Translations under genes and position numbers: made by a program
Source of the DNA: Stenotrophomonas sp. UBA2124
GTDB lineage: Bacteria; Pseudomonadota; Gammaproteobacteria; Xanthomonadales; Xanthomonadaceae
Length of the DNA stretch: 53,179 nt
NCBI GenBank assembly: GCA_002329155.1
Contig: DCXY01000005.1
Location: 1 to 53,179 of the forward strand
Direction of reading: 5' to 3'
Shown here: piece by piece, positions 33,029 to 40,586 of the stretch
Layout of the letters: the number at the start of each line of letters is the position of its first letter
Position numbering within the stretch: position 1 is the stretch's first letter
Notes under the pieces: generated by a model
Seen by the model: only the letters and a program-made list of their open reading frames with translations
Databases searched by the model: none
Told to the model about the DNA's origin: nothing

Positions 33029-33706
33029 ATGCACCGTTCCATAACCTGCCTGCAGCTGGATGACGAGGTTGTCCGATCCTTGTCGTCACTGCTGATGCTG
33101 CTTGAAAAGTATCTGGACAAGCGCTGGACCGTGGACACCACCGTGTCCGCGCGTACCGGGCTGGTGCTGGTCAACCTGGACGAGGTGGATGCATCCGGCA
33201 CCGCGCCGGCCATTCCGGCAGGCATGCAGGTCGTCGGGGTGGCGCGCCGCCCCCGCCAGCATCCGCCCGGCACCATTCACCGGCCGCTGCGTGCCTACGA
33301 AATCCTTGCACAACTCAAGGAGGCCGAGCGCCTGGCCGCCACCGGTGAAGCAACCGAGGCCGGTGAGCCGCAGGCCGATTCGGCCACGTTGGTACTCGAG
33401 CACGACGAGGCGCGCATTTTCCGCATGGAATACTGGCCGCCGCAGTTCAGACAATGGCCGCATGCGTGGTGGACGGTGATGGCCGCCCTGCGTAGCCGAC
33501 CACTCAGCATCGAGCAGATCGCCAGCCATACCGGGCTGGAGCGGCAGACCATCGCCCAGTGCCTGGACGCGCTGCTGGCGGTCACCGCCGTGTCGGTCAA
33601 GTTCGACCTGAGCAATCTGCAGCACGCCCAGCCGCCGTCCGCGGAAAAGAAGAGCCTGTGGAAGCGGATCGGCTCCCGCGTTTCTACCCTGTTGAGGTCC
33701 CGATGA
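33029..33706 (+). CDS. Degenerate receiver-like / helix-turn-helix protein
   Basis: 225 residues. The N-terminal half looks like a worn receiver domain: TGLVLVNLDEVD has Asn where the phosphoacceptor Asp would be, and RPLRAYEILAQLKEAE resembles the last strand and helix of a response regulator. A linker rich in Glu and Ala follows, then a winged-helix-like part, PLSIEQIASHTGLERQTIAQ (about 171-190), and a basic C-terminus. Position between a roadblock gene and the GTPase parallels CvnC (DUF742, also HTH-like) of Streptomyces conservons. Its stop overlaps the GTPase start (ATGA). Function inferred from context only. Confidence 0.65.
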   Translation: MHRSITCLQLDDEVVRSLSSLLMLLEKYLDKRWTVDTTVSARTGLVLVNLDEVDASGTAPAIPAGMQVVGVARRPRQHPPGTIHRPLRAYEILAQLKEAERLAATGEATEAGEPQADSATLVLEHDEARIFRMEYWPPQFRQWPHAWWTVMAALRSRPLSIEQIASHTGLERQTIAQCLDALLAVTAVSVKFDLSNLQHAQPPSAEKKSLWKRIGSRVSTLLRSR

Positions 33707-34242
33707 ATCACGGCACCTTCAAGATCGTGCTGCTGGGTGAGCCCGGCGCCGGCAAGACCACCGGCATCGGCGCGGTCAGCGACATTCCACCGGTGGTGAC
33801 CGACGTGGCCTGCACCGACGAGCTGGCCCAGCTCAAGGAGCGCACCACCGTTGCCATGGACTACGGCGAAATGGCGCTGAGCGAAAGCGAGCGCCTGCTG
33901 CTTTATGGCCTGCCCGGCCAGCCACGCTTTCGTTTCATGTTCGACGTGGTGAAGGAAGGGCTCAACGGCGTGGTGGTGCTGGTCGATGCACTGGCCACCG
34001 ATCCCATGGCCGGCTTCGACCAGACCATGGACACCTACCACGATCAATTGCGGCACCTGCCGCTGGTGGTGGTGGTCAACAAGCCGCGCGGCGATGAAAC
34101 CGCCCTGCTGGTACGCATCCAGGCTTCGCTGCGCAAGCGGCAGCTGGTTGCGCCGTCGATCGTGGCCGACGTGCGGCACCGCGAGCAGATGGCATCGATT
34201 TTTGAACTGATTTTCCTCTGCGCGGAGTATGGCGATGTCTGA
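33703..34242 (+). CDS. Small Ras-like GTPase, COG2229/CvnD type
   Basis: 179 residues. G1 loop GEPGAGKTT (12-20), the diagnostic switch segment RTTVAMDYGEM (47-57), G3 YGLPGQPRF (68-76), and G4 region VVVNKPRGDE (123-132), where NKP replaces the usual NKxD. The order KIVLLGEPGAGKTT, ERTTVAMDYG and LLYGLPGQPRFRFMF closely follows the conservon GTPases (CvnD) and MglA relatives. It is flanked by genes for two roadblock-like proteins, expected partners or activators. The reduced G4 motif could loosen guanine specificity. It is probably a cytosolic or membrane-proximal switch protein. Confidence 0.88.
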   Translation: MNHGTFKIVLLGEPGAGKTTGIGAVSDIPPVVTDVACTDELAQLKERTTVAMDYGEMALSESERLLLYGLPGQPRFRFMFDVVKEGLNGVVVLVDALATDPMAGFDQTMDTYHDQLRHLPLVVVVNKPRGDETALLVRIQASLRKRQLVAPSIVADVRHREQMASIFELIFLCAEYGDV

Positions 34243-34684
34243 CCGTCTGGCGAATGCGCCCCCGGACGTGGTGGCCTGCGAGGCTGCCCTGAAAAAACTG
34301 ATGGATGACGAGAGCTCCATCCTCACCGTGATGCTGGCCTTCCGCGATGGGCGCCCCTTCATGGTGCGCCCGCGTACCCAGCCCAACCCCGGGCGTCTGG
34401 CCGCGATGTCCAGCGCCTTGTCCACGCTTTCGACCACGGTGCTGCGTGAGCTGACCGGCAATGATTCGGACCTGACTCTGATCGAAGGCCAGGACGGCAA
34501 GCTGCTGCTGATTCCGATTCCCGCCGCTGGCCGGCTGCTGATGCTCACCGTACACGCCGATGGCGGGGCAAACCTGGGCCGCCTGCTGAGCTATTCGCGC
34601 CATTGCGCGGCCAGCATCAACGCGGCGTTCCCCGCCCATCTTCAAACCACTGCAGGTACGGCAACCAACCGCATGCCTGCCTGA
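34235..34684 (+). CDS. Roadblock/LC7-like protein B
   Basis: 149 residues. An N-terminal helix, then SSILTVMLAFRDGRPFMVRP, a helix with LAAMSSALSTLSTTVLREL, and strands LTLIEGQDGKLLLIPIP and LLMLTVHADGGANLGRLLS. This is the regular roadblock/LC7 arrangement. It overlaps the GTPase stop by eight bases; ATG at 34235 is preferred over 34229 because of the distance to GGAG. As last gene of the operon it probably binds the GTPase next to it. It is only distantly similar to the other roadblock-like protein. Confidence 0.8.
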   Translation: MSDRLANAPPDVVACEAALKKLMDDESSILTVMLAFRDGRPFMVRPRTQPNPGRLAAMSSALSTLSTTVLRELTGNDSDLTLIEGQDGKLLLIPIPAAGRLLMLTVHADGGANLGRLLSYSRHCAASINAAFPAHLQTTAGTATNRMPA

Positions 34685-34806
34685 CATGGCCGTGAGTGGC
34701 CGGATTCCGTGCAGAGCATGTTGCACGCACCGCAATTGATCAGACCGGCAGTTGACTTGAACGGGCTGCACACCGACGCTGGCCGCACCTTCGCAGGATA
34801 CCGGCC

Positions 34807-35472
34807 ATGGCGTTCACCCGACGGTTGTTGTGGTTCGCACTGATCGCCACCATCGCGCCGGCCGCCGTTGCTGGCACCGTGGGGCCGTTGCAGCTCCAGG
34901 ACAATGGTTTCCCTACGCTTGCTGCTTCTCCCGAGAGGTCAGGGCTGGTGGCCTTCAACACGACGCCCGGCGAATTTCCGCACAACTGCCAGCAGCTGCG
35001 CATCGCCACACTCGATGAAATAGCGCCGCGCTGGCGTGGCCATCTGCACAAACCGGTACTGGATGAATGCCGCAGCGCGCCGCCGGGTACAACGGCGACA
35101 GACAGCGGCAAGGCAGGCATCGCCACGGCCACCTGGTACAGCGCGCATGCTGCGGTGAAGCCCGGCACGGTGACTCTGCACGGCCTGCCGGTGCTGGCGG
35201 TGCGCGAAGCGCAAACGGAGTTGTATGGCAGCCGCACGCTGGTGCTGGGCGTACCGCTGCGGCAGGCGCTGGCGGTGCTGCGCCCGCTCATCGAGCACCG
35301 TTGCGGTGCCGCCGCGCGGGCCAACCCTTCCATCCCGGGCAACTGCGTGATGCAGCGCGAGGATGATGGCAGCTGGGCCATCACCGTGGGCGAGCTCAAC
35401 AGCAGCATCCGCCTGTCATCCGACCCGGGCCATCATGAGCGCACGCTGCATACCGTGGCCGGCGGCGACTGA
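34807..35472 (+). CDS. Secreted protein of unknown function
   Basis: 221 residues with a clear signal peptide (RRLLWFALIATIAPAAVAG, cleavage near 23). The mature part has four cysteines spread over the protein, consistent with disulfides in the periplasm, and mixed strand/helix character (GTVTLHGLPVLAVREAQTEL, RTLVLGVPLRQALAVLRPLI). I do not recognise a domain. AGGA lies eight bases before the ATG. It is separated from the GTPase operon by 122 bp and probably has its own promoter. Confidence 0.7.
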   Translation: MAFTRRLLWFALIATIAPAAVAGTVGPLQLQDNGFPTLAASPERSGLVAFNTTPGEFPHNCQQLRIATLDEIAPRWRGHLHKPVLDECRSAPPGTTATDSGKAGIATATWYSAHAAVKPGTVTLHGLPVLAVREAQTELYGSRTLVLGVPLRQALAVLRPLIEHRCGAAARANPSIPGNCVMQREDDGSWAITVGELNSSIRLSSDPGHHERTLHTVAGGD

Positions 35473-35536
35473 CCTGCGCGGCGCCTGCACACGCCTGGCG
35501 CGACAATAGCCACCTGACGCCTACCGCAACGCCCCC

Positions 35537-36961
35537 ATGCCCGCTGCCGCCCCCAACAACGTCACGCCCGCCCCCTGCGCGCCCAGCTACAAGCCACTGC
35601 TGTGGCTGGTGTCACTGGCGATCTTCATGCAGATGCTGGATTCGACCATCGTCAACACGGCACTGCCGGCGATGGCGCGCAGCCTGGGCGAGAGCCCGCT
35701 GCAGATGCAGTCGGTGGTGTTCAGTTATGCGCTGGCGGTGGCGACCTTCATTCCCGCCTCCGGCTGGATGGCCGACCGCTTCGGCACACGCCGCACCTTT
35801 CTGGGCGCGATCATCCTGTTCACCCTGGGCTCGCTGGCGTGTGCGCTCTCCCCCACCCTGCACTGGCTGGTGGCCTCGCGTGTGCTGCAGGGCATTGGCG
35901 GTGCGATGCTGCTGCCGGTGGGCCGGCTGGCGGTGATGCGCACGGTACCGCGCGAGCAGTTCCTGTCGGCAATGAGCTTCATCGCCATCCCCGCGCTCAT
36001 CGGCCCCCTGCTCGGCCCCACGCTGGGCGGCTGGATGGTGGAGATCGCCTCCTGGCACTGGATATTCCTGATCAACCTGCCCATTGGCGTGGCCGGTTTC
36101 ATCGCTGCCACGCGGATCATGCCCGACCACTACGCAGCGCAACGGCAACGCTTCGATCTACCCGGCTACCTGATGCTGGCCTTCGGCATGGTGGCGTTGT
36201 CACTGGCGCTGGACGGTGTTTCCGGGTTGGGCTCGGCACATGCGCTGGTGATCCTGCTGGCGGTGATCGGCATTGCCGCGCTCGCCGGCTACTGGCTGCA
36301 TGCGGCCAACAGCAGCAATGCGCTGTTCCCGCTGAGCCTGTTCCAGGTCGGCAGCTTCCGCATCGGCATCCTCGGCAATCTGTTCTCGCGCATCGGCAGT
36401 GGCGCCATGCCGCTGCTGATTCCGCTGCTGCTGCAGGTGGGCATGGGCATGAGCCCGATGCGCGCGGGCATGATGATGATTCCGGTGGCGCTGGCCGGCA
36501 TGGCCGCCAAGCGTGCGGCGGTGACGCTGGTGGAGCGCTTCGGCTACCGCCGCATCCTGATGATCAACACCGTGTGCGTGGGGCTGGCGATGGCCAGCTT
36601 CGCGCTGATCAGCAGCCAGCAGCCGCTGTGGCTGCAGCTGGTGCAGCTGGCGGTGTTCGGCGCGGTCAATTCCATGCAGTTCACCGTGATGAACACCGTG
36701 ACCCTGCGCGATCTGGACAGCACCCAGGCCAGCAGCGGCAACAGCCTGCTGTCGATGGTGATGATGCTGGCCACCGGCTTCGGCGCGGCCACCGCCGGCA
36801 GCCTGCTGGCCACGTTCGGCAATCATTTCCAGGGGGTGAACAGCGCGCTGCATGCCACCTTCATCTGCGTGGGCGCCATCACCCTCAGCTCGACCCTGGT
36901 GTTCTGGCAGCTGTCCGAGAACCGTCCGCACCCGCGCGCGGTGGAGGAAGTGGCCGAGTAA
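35537..36961 (+). CDS. DHA2-family MFS multidrug exporter (MdtD-like)
   Basis: 474 residues with about fourteen membrane helices. Signature features: QMLDSTIVNTALPAMARSLG in helix 1 (the DHA2 motif with Asp), GWMADRFGTRRTFLG (MFS motif A), RVLQGIGGAMLLPVGRL and PLLGPTLGGWMVE (motif C, drug/H+ antiporters). Closest in pattern to MdtD/EmrB-type proton antiporters; the substrate is unknown and no membrane-fusion partner is nearby. It is convergent with the hybrid kinase gene. Confidence 0.9.
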   Translation: MPAAAPNNVTPAPCAPSYKPLLWLVSLAIFMQMLDSTIVNTALPAMARSLGESPLQMQSVVFSYALAVATFIPASGWMADRFGTRRTFLGAIILFTLGSLACALSPTLHWLVASRVLQGIGGAMLLPVGRLAVMRTVPREQFLSAMSFIAIPALIGPLLGPTLGGWMVEIASWHWIFLINLPIGVAGFIAATRIMPDHYAAQRQRFDLPGYLMLAFGMVALSLALDGVSGLGSAHALVILLAVIGIAALAGYWLHAANSSNALFPLSLFQVGSFRIGILGNLFSRIGSGAMPLLIPLLLQVGMGMSPMRAGMMMIPVALAGMAAKRAAVTLVERFGYRRILMINTVCVGLAMASFALISSQQPLWLQLVQLAVFGAVNSMQFTVMNTVTLRDLDSTQASSGNSLLSMVMMLATGFGAATAGSLLATFGNHFQGVNSALHATFICVGAITLSSTLVFWQLSENRPHPRAVEEVAE

Positions 36962-37007
36962 ACCAACGCACTGGCCGCGCCGGCCCAGGCAGGCGCGGCG
37001 TGGTGGT

Positions 37008-40000
37008 TCACTGTTCCTGCCGTGGCGCCAGCCCCTGCGCACGGCGCTGGTGCGCATCCAGCACGCCGGCAATGGCTTCCAGCAGCATCTGCGCGGTCAC
37101 CGGCTTGCGCAGGAAATGGTCGAAACCGGCCTTGCGGGCCTGCGGCTCGGCCTCGCCGTCGGAGCGCGCGGTCACCGCGATCAACGGCATTTCATAACCC
37201 ATGGTGCGCAGTTGCAGGGCCAGGCCGAAACCGTCGATGCCCGGCAGGTCCAGGTCCAGCAGTGCCACGTCGAAGCGCGCGTTGGATACTTCGGCCAACG
37301 CCGCCAGGCCGTGCGCGGCATGCACCACGGCGTGCCCGTGCACCTGCAGCAGGCCCTGGATGACCGCGGCGATGGTGGCGTCGTCTTCCACCAGCAACAC
37401 CTGCAACGGCGGCAGGTTGGCCCAGGTGTTGGCGCCCGCACCGACCAGGCCGGTTTCCGGTGCCACATCCCAGGCCAGCGGCAGCGCCACGCTGAAGCAG
37501 CTGCCCTTGCCCGGGGCGCTTTCCACCTCGATGTTGCCGCCCATGGCGCCGGCCAGCTCGTGGCAGATGGCCAGGCCAAGGCCGCTGCCGCCGTAGCGCG
37601 CGGCGGTACGCGCGCCATCGGCCTGTTCAAAGCGGCGGAACAGGCGCTTGCGCTGCTCGGCATTGATGCCGGGGCCGGTATCGAGCACGTCGAAACGGAT
37701 GCCCTTGCCGCCCTCGTCCACCGCCACGCGCAGGCCGACGGAGCCTTCGCTGGTGAACTTGATGGCGTTGCCCAGCAGGTTGAGCAGTATCTGCCGCAGG
37801 CGCAGCACGTCACCGTTGACGCGGGTGCGCGCCGGCGCGGCGTTGTCCAGCTCGAATGCCAACCCTCGCCGCTGCGCCAATGGCTGCATCAGCCCGCGCA
37901 CGTCCTCCAGCAGCTGCTGCAGGTCCAGCGGCTGGTTCTGCAGCTCCAGGCGGCCGGCTTCGATGCGGGCCAGGTCCAGTGCGTCATTGACCAGACGCAA
38001 CAGGTGCTCACCGGCGCGGCGGATCGACTGGGTGTAGCCACGCTGACGCTCGTCCAGATCAGAAGCCAGCAGCAGTTCGCTCATGCCGAGCACGCCGGTC
38101 ATCGGTGTGCGCACCTCGTGGCCCAGCGTGGCCAGGAAACGGGTCTTGGCCAGCGATGCCTGCTCGGCCAACTCCTGCTTGTGCCGCGCCAGCTGCCATT
38201 CGCTGCGGCGTGCCAGGCGGCGCCGGTACAGCCAGCCGCTCCACACCATCAGCGCCACGCCAAAAGCGATGAGCGAGGCCAGCCCGGGCGCGCTGCGCCA
38301 CCATGGCGGCTGCACGCGGAACGCCAGGGTCTGCACCGCCGACCACACGTTGTCCGAGGTGGCCGCCTGCATCTGCAACTGGTAGTTGCCCGGCGGCAGG
38401 CGCGAGAACACACGGTCGCCGATGGCGCCCACTTCCACCCAGTCCGGGTCGTAACCCCCCAGGCGGAAGCGGTAGAGGTTGGTGGCCGAATCGGCAAAGG
38501 ACAGCAGCCGCACCGAGATGCGCAGGTCGCGGTCGCCCGGCAGTATCTGCAGCGGCGATTGCCGGGTGAGGTCATGCTCGGCATCGCCACGGCGCACACT
38601 CACCCGCTCGATCACCAGCGGTGGCTGGCGGGTGGACGGCTTGACCATCTGCGGGTCGAACAGCACCACGCCATCGGGGGTACCACCGGCAATCTGGCCA
38701 CCGCGCGCCTGCACCAGCGTGCGGTAGCGGAATTCCTGCCCGGGCAGGCCGTCGTGCACGCCATATACGCGCACCGAACGGCTGGCCGGATCAATGCGGA
38801 TCAGGCCGCGCGAGCTGCCCGCCCAGGCCACGCCCTGGCTGTCCACCACCAGCCCGGTGGGCGCCAGCATGGGGAAGCCACGCTCGCGGCCCACGCTGTC
38901 GAGCAGGCTCATGCGCGCGCCGTCCCACATGTAGCGGTCCATGCGCCCAAGCCCGCCTATCCAGGCCACGCCGGTATCGGTCAGGGCGAAGGCGGACACG
39001 CGTTGCTCGGGCGCCCCCGGCACCGGCACAAACCGCGCCTGCGCCGGGTTCCAGGCCAGCAGGCCAACGCCGGTGGCCAACCACAGGTGGCCGCGCGGGC
39101 CGCACTGCATGTCTTCCACCAGTACCTGCGGCAGGCCGGCCTGGCCCGGGGCGATGCGGCGCAGCACCCGGCCATCATCGCTGCGCTGCTGCAGGCCACC
39201 GTCTTCGGAATACATCCACAACCGGCCACCGTCGCACAGGCGCACGACGTCGATGTCGCCGGGCAGCGAGCCGTCCTGCGCATCGTCGCGGCGCCAGCGC
39301 CTGACGGCCTGGTCGCGCGGGTCGTAGCGGGCCAGCTCGTCCATGCTGCCCACCCACACCCGGCCCTGCGCATCCTCGGCCAGCGACAAAGGCCAGTTGC
39401 TGCCGTTGATCTTTTCCACATGCTGCTCGACCGCACCGGTGGCCGGGTCCAGCCGGTCCAGCGCACCGCGCGTACCCACCACCCAGATGCCACCGGAGGC
39501 CGAAGGTGCCATCGCCAAGGGGTAGGGATTGCGCAGCGAGCGCGGGTCGTCCAGGTGCCGCGACATCACCGAGAACTGGCGCCAGCTCGGCGGCAGGTGC
39601 CACAGGCCGGAGTTGGTGCTGGCAAACCACAGCCCGCCCTCGCGGTCCTCGTAGGCGTTGGACCAGTTCGGCTTGACGATGCCGCGCTCCTGCATGCTGT
39701 ACAGCGGCACGTTGTGCACGGTGGAGGTGCGGTAGCGGCCCAGGCCGTCGCGGGTGTCCAGCCAGAAATTGCCGTCGGCGGAATACTGCAGCATGTTGAG
39801 CACGCTGCCCGGCGCCATGCCCGGCCATGTGGGCTGCTCGAAGCTGCCATCGGCATGGCGTACCACCACGCCCCGGTTGGTGGCCACCCACAGGCGGCCC
39901 TCGCGGTCCACCTTGAGCCCGTTGATGCGCGGTGACGGCAGCAGGGCTTCGTCCACGCGCTCGAAACCGGTGCCGGTCCAGCGTGCCAGCCCGCCCTTGG

Positions 40001-40586
40001 TGCCCACCCACAGGCTGCCATCCAGGGTCTTGGCCAGGTAGGTGACGGCGGCGGCAGGCAGGCTGTTGCGGTCACCCGGCACCGGCATGAAACGCTGGAT
40101 GTGGCCACTGCTGGACAGCCGGTGCAGGCCACCACTGGCAGTGCCGAACCAGATGCTGCCATCGGCGGTGGAAGTCACCGCCCACACCGTGTTGTTGCCG
40201 ATTTCCGGGTGGCTGTCCTGGTTGTAGAACGTGAAGTGGTCGCGCTCGGCCGACAGCACCACCAGCCCGGCATTCTGCGTGCCGATCCACAGCTGGTTGC
40301 GCCCATCCACATGCAGGCTCCAGACGTGGTTGTCCTGCAGCCCGTCCTCGGCCCGCCAGACGCGGTAGCTGCGTCCGTCATAACGGGCCAGGCCATCGCG
40401 GCTGGCCAGCCACAGGTAGCCGGTCTGGTCTTCGGCGAAGGCATGGATGCTGCTTGATGGCAGGCCATCGGCCACGGTGAGCTGGCGCGGCTGCGGGGTG
40501 GACGGCACCTCGGCCGATGCCAGCGGTGCGGCCAGCAATGCCAGCAGGCCGATCAACAGCCGCGCGGGAGTGCGCCAGCTCATCAT
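37008..40586 (-). CDS. Hybrid sensor histidine kinase with periplasmic propeller (copy 1)
   Basis: 1192 residues. Signal peptide (LIGLLALLAAPLASA), then two-component-regulator propeller repeats (for example GYLWLASRDGLARYDG and LWIGTQNAGLVVL) making a periplasmic beta-propeller to about residue 670. A Y_Y_Y domain (about 680-745), one membrane helix (about 765-785), HisKA with LGHEVRTPMTG (His823), HATPase with DTGPGI and GGSGLGLAI, and a C-terminal receiver (Asp1111) follow. There is no HTH or output domain after the receiver, so a separate partner is needed. ATG at 40586 has AGGAGGGAA upstream and overlaps the stop of the upstream paralogue. In Bacteroidetes such proteins sense glycans; the ligand here is unknown. 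Confidence 0.92.
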   Translation of the reverse strand: MMSWRTPARLLIGLLALLAAPLASAEVPSTPQPRQLTVADGLPSSSIHAFAEDQTGYLWLASRDGLARYDGRSYRVWRAEDGLQDNHVWSLHVDGRNQLWIGTQNAGLVVLSAERDHFTFYNQDSHPEIGNNTVWAVTSTADGSIWFGTASGGLHRLSSSGHIQRFMPVPGDRNSLPAAAVTYLAKTLDGSLWVGTKGGLARWTGTGFERVDEALLPSPRINGLKVDREGRLWVATNRGVVVRHADGSFEQPTWPGMAPGSVLNMLQYSADGNFWLDTRDGLGRYRTSTVHNVPLYSMQERGIVKPNWSNAYEDREGGLWFASTNSGLWHLPPSWRQFSVMSRHLDDPRSLRNPYPLAMAPSASGGIWVVGTRGALDRLDPATGAVEQHVEKINGSNWPLSLAEDAQGRVWVGSMDELARYDPRDQAVRRWRRDDAQDGSLPGDIDVVRLCDGGRLWMYSEDGGLQQRSDDGRVLRRIAPGQAGLPQVLVEDMQCGPRGHLWLATGVGLLAWNPAQARFVPVPGAPEQRVSAFALTDTGVAWIGGLGRMDRYMWDGARMSLLDSVGRERGFPMLAPTGLVVDSQGVAWAGSSRGLIRIDPASRSVRVYGVHDGLPGQEFRYRTLVQARGGQIAGGTPDGVVLFDPQMVKPSTRQPPLVIERVSVRRGDAEHDLTRQSPLQILPGDRDLRISVRLLSFADSATNLYRFRLGGYDPDWVEVGAIGDRVFSRLPPGNYQLQMQAATSDNVWSAVQTLAFRVQPPWWRSAPGLASLIAFGVALMVWSGWLYRRRLARRSEWQLARHKQELAEQASLAKTRFLATLGHEVRTPMTGVLGMSELLLASDLDERQRGYTQSIRRAGEHLLRLVNDALDLARIEAGRLELQNQPLDLQQLLEDVRGLMQPLAQRRGLAFELDNAAPARTRVNGDVLRLRQILLNLLGNAIKFTSEGSVGLRVAVDEGGKGIRFDVLDTGPGINAEQRKRLFRRFEQADGARTAARYGGSGLGLAICHELAGAMGGNIEVESAPGKGSCFSVALPLAWDVAPETGLVGAGANTWANLPPLQVLLVEDDATIAAVIQGLLQVHGHAVVHAAHGLAALAEVSNARFDVALLDLDLPGIDGFGLALQLRTMGYEMPLIAVTARSDGEAEPQARKAGFDHFLRKPVTAQMLLEAIAGVLDAHQRRAQGLAPRQEQ

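Noticed and set aside
36852..39935. Very long open frame antisense to the first hybrid kinase (1027 codons)
   Set aside because: Composition is His/Gln/Arg/Ala-rich and repetitive, as expected for the complement of GC-rich coding DNA. The minus strand encodes a clear multi-domain protein.
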